From contig NC_022576.1 in NCBI RefSeq assembly GCF_000477435.1, positions 2,604,001 to 2,668,000 on the forward strand: 64,000 nt of DNA, given 5' to 3'. The position numbers and the translations under genes are program-made. Positions 58,405 through 64,000 of the stretch are shown here, one piece after another. The DNA is from Candidatus Symbiobacter mobilis CR (GTDB taxonomy: Bacteria > Pseudomonadota > Gammaproteobacteria > Burkholderiales > Burkholderiaceae_C). Positions within the stretch are counted from its first letter, which is position 1, and each line of letters opens with the position of its first letter. Under the pieces are notes generated by a model. That model was not told the origin of the DNA. It saw nothing but the letters and a program-made list of their open reading frames with translations, and ran no database searches.

Positions 58405-58859
58405 CGCATGCGTTCTCTTTGCAGCAAGCTTTCTATGGCACTGCGTGCCCGAATAAGGTGACGTGCTGTTGTTTCGATCTTTTGCAGTTGGCAACCACCG
58501 GACTGTTCGTTCCACGTCAACATCAAGGATTGATTGAATCCGCTGCCGAGCACAAACTTTCCCAATGGCATGACGCGTAGTTGGGTTGATGTGGGTAAGG
58601 GGATGATTTTTTCGACCTGAAGCGCCTGTTGCCGATTACGCCATTGCATTCGAGCGCCAAGCCAGTCACCCGCCCCGCCATCAATGAGCACCCATCCCCA
58701 GCCATCAGCGCTCAGGTTCAGATAGCAGTAAGTTCCCTGCTCACCAGTGCCCGCCCATTCTCCTGAAAAGAAGCTGGGAGAGTTATCAGGCAGAGGCGTC
58801 AACGCATCTGCGGTCACTAACCAAGCAAAAAACATGATGAATCCTATGAAATAGCGCAT
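58401..58859 (-). CDS. Secreted protein of unknown function
   Basis: Protein of 152 residues from ATG 58859. The N-terminal signal peptide MRYFIGFIMFFAWLVTADA is followed by a mature part with many aromatic residues (FSGEWAGTGEQGTYCYLNL, GWGWVLIDGGAGDWLGARM). Two Cys in the mature part could form a disulfide. It ends in MR*, and its stop overlaps the start of the next gene. A frame open further upstream to 58898 is not needed. It resembles no family I can name. The attC-like site (58911-58972) lies about 50 bases upstream, the expected position at the 5' end of a cassette. Confidence 0.7.
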   Translation of the reverse strand: MRYFIGFIMFFAWLVTADALTPLPDNSPSFFSGEWAGTGEQGTYCYLNLSADGWGWVLIDGGAGDWLGARMQWRNRQQALQVEKIIPLPTSTQLRVMPLGKFVLGSGFNQSLMLTWNEQSGGCQLQKIETTARHLIRARSAIESLLQRERMR

Positions 58860-58910
58860 GTTCTGGCCTTGTCTCTGGATAAGTAAATTTTTATGCAACG
58901 TGAAATACCA

Positions 58911-58972
58911 CCCTAACGTTTGAATTCACCCGCCTGCACGGCTTTTCGCGCAGGTCTGGTGGAATGATGAGT
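58911..58972 (-). other. attC-like recombination site
   Basis: On the minus strand: left core ACTCATC (one mismatch to RYYYAAC), arm ATTCCACC...CCTGC, a variable loop (GCGAAAAGCCGT), arm GCAGG...GGTGAATTC, right core GTTAGGG (GTTRRRY with one mismatch). Total length is 62 bp, in the usual attC range, and the arms pair over most of their length with the small bulges typical of attC. The right core is followed by the start of the two-gene minus-strand cassette. Confidence 0.72.
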
Positions 58973-59039
58973 GTGCGCCCAGCATGGGCGCGGGCAACCC
59001 AAAAACAACCAAGGAATCGTTTTGGGGAGAGCTTGCAGT

Positions 59040-59078
59040 GGTCACGTTCCCGGAATCAGCGGTCACGTTCACCGGAAT
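59040..59078. mobile_element. Remnant of an IS21-type element end
   Basis: Two direct repeats GGTCACGTTCCCCGGAAT-like at 59040-59056 and 59061-59078 (consensus GGTCACGTTCnCCGGAAT), the kind of multiple terminal repeats found at IS21-family ends. They are related to the CGGTCACG repeats next to istB at 63 kb but not the same. No reading frame is preserved here. The rest of 58973-59274 holds no gene I recognise. Confidence 0.5.
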
Positions 59079-59274
59079 ATGCACCAAGACAAAAACCGGG
59101 GCAACGCCGTGCAGTGGTGTGTGAAAACAGGTACAGCTTACATGGACTGAAAAATTGTCTTGACACTGGGGTCCACTTTAGGCTACCAGGCGTGGCTGTG
59201 CAGGGTGTAATGAGACCACATTGAACTGGGAAAATTCATACAATGAGGCCTCGATACTGGACAGGGGGTTCACC

Positions 59275-59541
59275 ATGCACGTAGCCGTTCGCGAACTCAA
59301 ATCAGGACTCTCACGGTTTTTGTCGCTTGCACAAAGCGGCGAACTGATTGAGGTGACCTCGCACAACAAACCCATAGCCCGCATTCTTGGGATACCACCG
59401 CAGGCCAATGAGGGCCTGCGCCGCTTGATGGCATCCGGCACGCTTTCCTGGCATGGCGACAAGCCCAAGTTGTCGCCGTCCGTTGAACTGGCTCGTGGTG
59501 GCAAACCAGTCAGCCAGATGCTGCTGGAGGATCGTGGGTGA
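59275..59541 (+). CDS. Phd/YefM-type antitoxin (VapB role)
   Basis: Protein of 88 residues. The N-terminal half (VAVRELKSGLSRFLSLAQSGELIEVTSHNKPIARI) is a Phd/YefM fold; the C-terminal half should wrap the toxin. ATG 59275 has GGGGG upstream. Its TGA overlaps the GTG start of the PIN toxin, the standard arrangement. It is on the plus strand, opposite to the cassettes around it. Confidence 0.88.
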   Translation: MHVAVRELKSGLSRFLSLAQSGELIEVTSHNKPIARILGIPPQANEGLRRLMASGTLSWHGDKPKLSPSVELARGGKPVSQMLLEDRG

Positions 59542-59963
59542 TTTTGTTTTGTGACACCTCGGCCCTGATCAAGCTGTACGTCCTGGAAGCTTTCAGCGCA
59601 GAGGTTCATGCGCGTGCCGCGATCGCCAAGGCGGTCGCGGTGTCGCGTATCGCGTGGGCCGAAGCCATGGCAGCACTGGCGCGGCGCGTTCGTGAAAATT
59701 CCGTCGATGCCGAGGCCGTTGAAGCGGTCCGGGCCAAGTTGCGTGATGACTGGCCCATGTTTGCCATTGTGGAAGTCACCCAAACCATCGTGGAACAGGC
59801 GGGCGAGTATGCAGACACGTTTGCCTTGCGCGGCTATGACAGCGTTCAACTGGCCGCTGCCCGCCAGCTACAGGAGGCGGCCAGTGAAGATTTGTGTTTT
59901 GCCTGCTTCGATGCACGCCTGAATAAAGCGGCAAAAGTGCTTGGTATGCAAACGCTGGGATAA
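59538..59963 (+). CDS. vapC: PIN-domain toxin (VapC-like)
   Basis: PIN-domain ribonuclease of 141 residues. Acidic active-site residues are visible in CDTSALIKLY (first Asp), WAEAMAAL (Glu), RGYDSVQLAAA (Asp) and CFDARL (Asp). VapC toxins cut tRNA or rRNA. Start GTG 59538 overlaps the antitoxin stop. Its stop is followed within a few bases by a 16-base sequence (59965-59980) that is inverted relative to one upstream of the pair (59166-59180), and then by a truncated group II intron. Confidence 0.9.
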   Translation: MILFCDTSALIKLYVLEAFSAEVHARAAIAKAVAVSRIAWAEAMAALARRVRENSVDAEAVEAVRAKLRDDWPMFAIVEVTQTIVEQAGEYADTFALRGYDSVQLAAARQLQEAASEDLCFACFDARLNKAAKVLGMQTLG

Positions 59964-59973
59964 GTAAAGTGGA

Positions 59974-60586
59974 ACCCTGGAGCTGGAAAGGCGGGGACAC
60001 CGCTTTGCACGCTACGCCGATGACTTGATCATTCTGGTCTACAGCGCCACGCGCTGCACAGCGGGTGATGCAATCCATCACGCGGTATCTGGAAACCACC
60101 TTTCTGGGCTTCCCGATCCAGGGCAAAAAGATACCTGATAAGGCCCTGGCGAACTTCAAGCACCGAATCAAAAAGCTAACCGGGCGAAGCTGGGGCGTTT
60201 TCATGGAATATTGGCTGAAGAAACTGGGGCAATAGTTGCGAGGGTGGACGGTGTACTTTGGCATCAGCCAGTATTAGCGTCCGGTACCCGAACTGGACGA
60301 GTGGATCAGGCGGGGTATGCGGATGTGCTACGGGAAGCAATGGCGATGGCCACGCACGAAGATCAAGAACCTGCTGGCTTTGGGCATAAGCCTGAAGTCG
60401 GCGATTCAGCACGGAGTCAGCAGCAAGAGCTATTGGCAGATGTTCAGAACCCCGGTTATTAATCAGGCCATATCCAACGTGTGGTTACAGGAGCAGGGTT
60501 TGCTGAGTGTGAAAGACCTGTGGTGCAAAGCACAGGGATACACGGGTAGGAAGCGAAAGACTTTATCGAGCGAGCCGACTTGTTGA
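59974..60586 (+). pseudogene. Group II intron reverse transcriptase fragment (intron A)
   Basis: C-terminal part of a LtrA-like intron-encoded protein. Residues read LERRGHRFARYADDLIILV, with the YADD catalytic motif, then after a frameshift TRYLETTFLGFPIQGKK and the maturase region (WTVYFGISQY, LDEWIRRGMRMCYGKQW, RTPVINQAISN). There are stop codons after KKLGQ and after GISQY, plus at least one frame change near 60055. The 5' half of the gene is missing; the fragment begins at the end of the toxin gene's flanking repeat. Confidence 0.88.
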
Positions 60587-60655
60587 ATCGCCCACTGCGG
60601 ACCCGCACGGTGGGTGGTGTGTGGGGCGACGGTTAGAAACCGTTTCCTACCCGAT
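60584..60655 (+). mobile_element. Group II intron A, 3' end (domains V-VI)
   Basis: Contains GCCCACTGCGGACCCGCACG + GTGGGTGG, a domain V-like hairpin, followed by GGGGCGACGGTTAGAAACCG and the terminal CCTACCCGAT. The 3' exon then reads TAGAC, so the junction with the preceding T gives TTAGAC, as in an attC core (GTTRRRY). The strand agrees with the reverse transcriptase fragment. Confidence 0.75.
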
Positions 60656-60905
60656 TAGACGCTGTTGATTCCACAGGGGTCATTCCAGACAGCAGGGTTT
60701 CCGGGGCGATGTCCTGTTCGTTTGGCCAAGTTATCGCACCAAACAGAATGCCTACCCGATTGAAATAATGCACGTCCCGAAGCTCTCGAAATACACCATG
60801 GTCGAGAAAGGGGTTCAAGTCGAAAATACCCTTGCGGCCGTCCTCAATTTCGACATAAATACGGAAGTCCGGCAGCGGTTTAACGGATTTAACATCCCAA
60901 TACAT
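60633..60905 (-). CDS. DUF2442 protein
   Basis: Protein of 90 residues opening YWDVKSVKPLPDFRIYVEI with FDLNPFLDHGVF and FGAITWPNEQDIAPETLL, the DUF2442 pattern. Such genes are often paired with DUF4160 genes, as here, and are suspected toxin-antitoxin partners. ATG 60905 has GAGGA 10 bases after the DUF4160 stop. The last few residues (SNRVGNGF) are read from the inserted group II intron; before insertion the frame ran into GTCTAAC, an attC left core. The true C-terminus is therefore altered. Confidence 0.82.
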   Translation of the reverse strand: MYWDVKSVKPLPDFRIYVEIEDGRKGIFDLNPFLDHGVFRELRDVHYFNRVGILFGAITWPNEQDIAPETLLSGMTPVESTASNRVGNGF

Positions 60906-60915
60906 GGCGGGTTCC

Positions 60916-61182
60916 TCAAAGTGGTTCGATTTTGTAGGGATTCTCTCCACTGATAGCGAGTTCCCAGTCTGCCATTAGTTCGTCACGATGAAGTTCTATC
61001 CACGCCTGCACCAGACGCAACTGCTTGCGGGGCAATTCACCTGCAAGAATTTCACCGTCGCCAAGGCCAATTTACGCCTCGAATTCAGCGTATCTGGCAT
61101 GAATGTGAGGCAGGTTGTGGTACTGGTTGTCGAGCAAGTACAGGCGGATGATGATGCCGTAGAACATAGAAATGATTGGCAC
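60916..61182 (-). pseudogene. DUF4160 gene with a premature stop
   Basis: Reading from GTG 61182: VPIISMFYGIIIRLYLLDNQ, then YHNLPHIHARYAEFEA, a TAA stop at 61074-61072, then in the same frame IGLGDGEILAGELPRKQ, LRLVQAWIELHRDELMADWE and ENPYKIEPL, ending at 60916. The whole frame matches DUF4160 except for the single stop, which replaces a likely Lys (AAA to TAA). The partner DUF2442 gene follows 10 bases later. Confidence 0.85.
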
Positions 61183-61315
61183 GTTGTATTCCTCGTGATA
61201 TGGCTAATGTTGTCAGTTTACCTGCTCAAGATGCGTGGCGAGCGGCTACACCTGCAAGGTGCGGACTACCCAGACGGCTGCGCAAAGCACGACGCAGACT
61301 GTTTCTGGGTGCATA

Positions 61316-61460
61316 AGAACCAATTTCAGTAGGCAGGCGAGCCAAAACAGTGTGCGTGGTGCCGGAGCGCAGGAACCGGAATGTACTTACCGTACATGAG
61401 GATTCCGTGTACCGCCGCCGCGTGCAATGCGATGGCGCAGTCCCTACTGGAATAGGTTCT
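61316..61460 (-). mobile_element. 145-bp non-autonomous mobile repeat (MITE-like), copy 4
   Basis: Inverted relative to the copies at 28020 and 48465: begins AGAACCAATTTCAGTAGG and ends CCTACTGGAATAGGTTCT. It has the same length but about eight base differences, so it is older or from another source. It directly abuts the intron sequence at 61461. The stretch 61183-61315 between it and the DUF4160 gene holds nothing I recognise. Confidence 0.88.
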
Positions 61461-61611
61461 CAGTGTGAAAGACCTGTGGTGCAAGGCACAGGGATACACG
61501 GGCATGAAGCGAAAGACATCGTTGAGCGAGCCGACTTGTGGAACCGCCCATTGGGGGCCAGCACGGTGGGTGGTAGGGGGGGCGACGGTTAGAAGCCGTT
61601 GCCTACCCGAT
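61461..61611 (+). mobile_element. Group II intron B, 3' fragment
   Basis: Starts in the last codons of a reverse transcriptase (GTGTGAAAGACCTGTGGTGC matches introns A and C), followed by the same 3' structure (GAACCGCCCATT..., GCACGGTGGGTGGT, GGGCGACGGTTAGAAGCCGT, CCTACCCGAT). Everything upstream is replaced by the mobile repeat. The 3' exon reads TAGGC, giving TTAGGC at the junction. Confidence 0.78.
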
Positions 61612-61904
61612 TAGGCGGTGCTCTTCGATCTTGGAGTTGGAATGCGAGCCAAATGCTCAGCCATGCGTGTTTGCCAGCCCGGACCAGTGGCTCGCCACTT
61701 CTCGATGACTTCAACAGGCAGTCTGATGCTTATCAGTTGGCGCGGGTTCTCTGACTTGGGCCTACCACCCTTGTTGATGACCGCTCGGCCAAGCATCTCA
61801 TCGGTCAGCTCGGGCAGTTCCTTGTACTCGTGAGGCTTGATGCGGTGCGCGTCAACGCGCGCCAAGTCAGAACCCAAAGTATGGCGCGAGGCGGGTTTGC
61901 TCAC
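61611..61904 (-). CDS. brnA: BrnA-family antitoxin
   Basis: Antitoxin of 97 residues, from GTG 61904. The ribbon-helix-helix region QLISIRLPVEVIEKWRATGP follows the conserved PELTDEMLGRAVINKGGRPK. It overlaps the end of the toxin gene brnT by 38 bases, in the usual toxin-first order. Its stop codon TAA (61613-61611) lies in GCCTAA, the left half of an attC core (GCCTAAC) interrupted by intron B. Thus the gene ends exactly at the expected attC border. Confidence 0.9.
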   Translation of the reverse strand: MSKPASRHTLGSDLARVDAHRIKPHEYKELPELTDEMLGRAVINKGGRPKSENPRQLISIRLPVEVIEKWRATGPGWQTRMAEHLARIPTPRSKSTA

Positions 61905-62142
61905 GTTCGTTTGCCTTTCGCATACTGAACACGTGGCGATCCGCGCCACGCGGTGTGTACCCAATGACGACCAAACGCGCATGGAGGAGCCCGAAGCAGA
62001 GAATCCGGCGCTCCCCATAGTCTTTGCGTGTGTCTTCCACCTCCACGGTCAGCCCGTGGAACACAAGGGCGGCGTCCTCGAAGTCGAGTCCGCGCTCAGC
62101 CAGGGTCTTCAGTCGCTTGGCTGGATCGTAGGTCAGGCGCAC
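61867..62142 (-). CDS. brnT: BrnT-family toxin
   Basis: RNase toxin of 91 residues. Family signatures are LTYDPAKRLKTLAERGLDFEDA and the ending IGYTPRGADRHVFSMRKANERE. BrnT cuts RNA and is neutralised by BrnA, with which it represses the operon. Start GTG 62142; no ATG is in frame upstream. A 10-base palindrome (TGTATATACA) lies just upstream. Confidence 0.92.
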   Translation of the reverse strand: MRLTYDPAKRLKTLAERGLDFEDAALVFHGLTVEVEDTRKDYGERRILCFGLLHARLVVIGYTPRGADRHVFSMRKANEREQTRLAPYFGF

Positions 62143-62150
62143 GCGGTTAT

Positions 62151-62160
62151 TGTATATACA
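62151..62160. promoter_or_regulatory. Palindrome upstream of brnT (candidate operator)
   Basis: TGTATATACA is a perfect palindrome 8 bases upstream of the brnT start. BrnTA operons are normally autorepressed at an operator near the start. It is also AT-rich enough to be part of the -10 region. Confidence 0.45.
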
Positions 62161-62205
62161 GTAACCGGAGCTTGCAAGGGTGATGAACCGGCTGTCTGTC
62201 GGCGC

Positions 62206-62212
62206 CGCCTAA
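62206..62212 (-). other. attC right core
   Basis: Minus strand GTTAGGC, a perfect GTTRRRY core, preceded by TTTTGAC and followed by the brnT-brnA cassette. The rest of this attC is lost: intron C sequence starts within a few bases on the other side (about 62220). Confidence 0.55.
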
Positions 62213-62220
62213 CGTCAAAA

Positions 62221-62700
62221 GTAAGGTAAAGGAAGGCAGAAACATCGCAGTGGACATTGATCTGGCCAAGTTTTTCGACACCGTCAACCATGACGTGCTG
62301 ATGAACTTGCTAGGGCGAACCATTGCGGGCAAGCGACTGCTGTGCCTGATTATGCGGGGGTGGACGGCGTACTTTGGCATCAGCCAGTATTACCGCCCGG
62401 TACCCGAACTGGACGAGTGGATCAGAAGGCGCATCTGAATGTGCTACGGTAAACAGAGGCGATGGCCACGCACGAAGATCAAGAATTTACTGGCATTGGG
62501 CGTAAGCCTGAAGTCGGAAATTCAGCACGGAGTTAGCAGCAACCGCTATTGGCAGATGTCCAGAACCCCGGTTATCAATCAGGCCATATCCAATGCATGG
62601 ATAAAGGAACAGGGTTTGCTGAGTGTGAAAGACCTGTGGTGCAAGGCACAGGGATACATGGTTACAAAGCGAAAGACATCGTCGAGCGAGCCGACTTGTT
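62221..62700 (+). pseudogene. Group II intron reverse transcriptase fragment (intron C)
   Basis: Reads VDIDLAKFFDTVNHDVLMN (first catalytic block), then after LLCLIMR jumps to the maturase region GWTAYFGISQYYRPVPELDE, IRRRI-stop-MCYGKQRRW, and RTPVINQAISNAWIKEQG. The middle of the gene, including the YADD block, is deleted. One in-frame TGA (62436-62438) replaces an expected Arg codon. The 5' intron domains are missing too. Confidence 0.87.
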
Positions 62701-62771
62701 GAACCGCCCATTGCGGACCCGCACGGTGGGTGGTGTGGGGGGCGACGGTTAGAAGCCGTTGCCTACCCGAT
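62701..62771 (+). mobile_element. Group II intron C, 3' end (domains V-VI)
   Basis: GAACCGCCCATTGCGGACCC + GCACGGTGGGTGG, then GGGCGACGGTTAGAAGCCGT and the end CCTACCCGAT. Nearly identical to the ends of introns A and B. The 3' exon reads TAGAC (junction TTAGAC). On the opposite strand the cassette remnant to the right ends GCTGTCTAA, again a half attC core (GTCTAAC). Confidence 0.78.
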
Positions 62772-62935
62772 TAGACAGCGGTGCTAAACAGGTGGCGCAC
62801 GCGACGCACAACCCACGAACGGCAGCTAGCGTATAAAAGCCAAAACAATCTCTGAACAGCGAGTGCAACAAAGGCGCAACGACTGCAAAAATGATATCTG
62901 CCAACATAGATGTGACAAGTGCGTATTTCGCGGAA
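62771..62935 (-). pseudogene. Cassette gene remnant ending at an attC core
   Basis: The minus-strand frame ends ALAVQRLFWLLYASC...RRVRHLFSTAV with stop TAA inside GTCTAA. The upstream part runs into IS21-type end sequence after about 62930, so the 5' part is lost. I recognise no family. Its stop codon position, at the intron-occupied attC core, matches that of brnA. Confidence 0.4.
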
Positions 62936-63076
62936 CGTGACCGGTGATTTCACGCGAACGTGACCGATAGTGGGTGCGAAATGGATAGGGCTAGATGGTA
63001 GGTTCAATCGGTCACGCTTTCGTGAAATGGCGGACACGCTTTTGCGAAACGCCGGTCACGATGGCATGAAATGGGT
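62933..63076. repeat. Terminal repeats of the IS21-family element
   Basis: Several short related sequences: GGAACGTGACCGG and CGAACGTGACCGA near 62932-62967, and inverted CGGTCACGCTTTCGTGAAAT (63009-63028) and CGGTCACGATGGCATGAAAT (63053-63072). Multiple terminal repeats of this kind mark IS21-family ends. The exact tip of the element was not determined. The remaining 63077-63173 has no gene. Confidence 0.55.
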
Positions 63077-63173
63077 ACGGGGATAGGGTTATCCACGGTG
63101 CCGTTCGCCGCAGGTATCTTTCCTGCCGGAGGTGGACGGCGCGGTGGGTAACCCGGTTTGGATGGAACCGGTC

Positions 63174-63911
63174 TCACTGAAGTTCTTTCTGTTTGCGCAT
63201 GGATTCGCCCGCTAGGGCAATCTTGTGCGCAGCATGGATGACTCGGTCGAGAATGGCATCGGCCAGTGTGGGATCGTTCAGGTAGGCATGCCAATGCTCG
63301 ACCGGCAATTGGCTCGTTATCAGGGTCGATCGGGAGCCGACGCGATCGTCGAGAACCTCCAGCAGGTCATTGCGCTCGGACTGGTTGAGCGCAGCCAGGC
63401 CCCAATCGTCCAGGATCAGCAAGTCCGTCTTGGACAGGCTGGCCAATTTCTTGCCGAAACTGCCATCACCGTGCGCGATGCGCAGTTCCTCGAAGAACCG
63501 GGGGGTACGAACATACGCCACGGACAGTCCCTGACGGCATGCGGCGTTGCCCAGTGCGCAAGCAAGCCAGGTCTTTCCACACCCCGTGGCACCCGTCAAA
63601 ATCACATTTTGATGCGCTCGTATCCACTGGCAGGAACCTAGCTGCGCCATGGACGCTTTGTCCAGTTTCCGGTCGGTGCCGTAGCGCACATCCTCCAGGC
63701 ACGCTTGACCAGACTTCATGCGGGCCTCGCGCAGCAGACGAGAAACACGGCGGTTTTCCCGCCAAGTCTGTTCACGATCGACGAGCATGGCGAATCGTTC
63801 GTCGAATGACAGGCTGGCGGCTGCGCTATTCGTCTGCTGCTCTTCGAATGCGGCAAGCATGCCAGGCAGACGCAGGGTCTTGAGAGTTTGTACGGTCTGT
63901 TCCATCAACAT
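63174..63911 (-). CDS. istB: IstB-like ATPase of an IS21-family insertion sequence
   Basis: Transposition helper ATPase of 245 residues. Walker [13 protein letters not shown] (about 110-121), Walker [13 protein letters not shown], and sensor [14 protein letters not shown] are standard IstB features. ATG 63911 is preceded by AAGGAGG. It lies 13 bases after the istA stop. The frame is intact, so the element may be active if istA is complete beyond the right edge. Confidence 0.95.
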   Translation of the reverse strand: MLMEQTVQTLKTLRLPGMLAAFEEQQTNSAAASLSFDERFAMLVDREQTWRENRRVSRLLREARMKSGQACLEDVRYGTDRKLDKASMAQLGSCQWIRAHQNVILTGATGCGKTWLACALGNAACRQGLSVAYVRTPRFFEELRIAHGDGSFGKKLASLSKTDLLILDDWGLAALNQSERNDLLEVLDDRVGSRSTLITSQLPVEHWHAYLNDPTLADAILDRVIHAAHKIALAGESMRKQKELQ

Positions 63912-63924
63912 GATTCCTCCTTCA

Positions 63925-64000
63925 TCAGTGGTAGTAATCAGGCCCACGCACATTGGCATGGCTGGGCAAGGGCGTGTCAGTTTTGGTGGGATCGACGGGC
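63925..64000 (-). CDS. istA: IstA transposase, C-terminal end (partial)
   Basis: The minus-strand frame from the right edge reads [20 protein letters not shown] and then DYYH before TGA at 63927-63925. The ending [10 protein letters not shown] is typical of IS21-family IstA (HENIRGPxYY). The rest of the transposase lies beyond the window. Confidence 0.85.
   Translation of the reverse strand, partial: PVDPTKTDTPLPSHANVRGPDYYH

Noticed and set aside
62149..62165. Possible LexA box around TGTATATACA
   Set aside because: Too short: the LexA consensus is a 16-base CTGT-N8-ACAG and the spacing does not fit. A local operator is more likely.

Overview
The window is GC-rich, densely coded DNA from a betaproteobacterium, most likely order Burkholderiales and Comamonadaceae-like. 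The support is a split cobalamin-dependent methionine synthase, a head-to-head lptM/cyaY pair, a TrpS with a C-terminal extension, and the rplU-rpmA-obgE order. This placement is inferred from protein sequences read by eye; no search was run. No rRNA, tRNA or CRISPR array was found.

Layout. 1-9 kb: metH (cut by the left edge) and copA on the minus strand, then on the plus strand an SPFH-SHOCT protein, dnaG, a double-receiver hybrid kinase and a cobalamin adenosyltransferase. 9.2-10.1 kb: a RelE/ParE-Phd toxin-antitoxin pair whose antitoxin gene lies between the ends of a mobile repeat. 10-22.5 kb: a long, tightly packed minus-strand series (aroG, OmpR-like regulator, sensor kinase, lipB, lipA, SWIM-SNF2 helicase, TRAP permeases dctQM, purC, ruvB). 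22.7-27.2 kb: a chemoreceptor, then a RelE-like/UvrD-like helicase/ankyrin fusion. 27.3-34.8 kb: a surface-glycan cluster of three glycosyltransferase genes, a methyltransferase and a helical-repeat protein. 34.8-45.4 kb: four second-messenger proteins (HD-GYP, CHASE2-cyclase, hemerythrin-GGDEF, PAS-GGDEF-EAL) around trpS and a site-2 protease. 45.6-57.9 kb: an FAD oxidase, a Fic protein, then thyA, relA, sbcB, lptM, cyaY, an outer-membrane protein, an orphan ParA, an HxlR regulator, rplU, rpmA and obgE.

57.9-64 kb is accessory DNA. I read it as a decayed integron cassette array without a visible integrase. Cassettes lie on the minus strand: two small unknown genes behind a 62-bp attC-like site, a DUF4160 (broken)/DUF2442 pair, brnT-brnA, and a remnant. 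Three 3' ends of group II introns sit at attC core sequences. A plus-strand antitoxin/PIN-toxin pair, one 145-bp mobile repeat and an IS21-family element (istB, end of istA) are mixed in.

Two dispersed repeat families cross the window: a 145-bp non-autonomous element with 18-bp terminal inverted repeats (three full copies, plus one pair of ends enclosing the antitoxin gene), and a REP-type palindrome (eight units at seven sites). The most unusual items are the cassette array with its introns, the RelE-helicase-ankyrin fusion, and the antitoxin enclosed by mobile-repeat ends.
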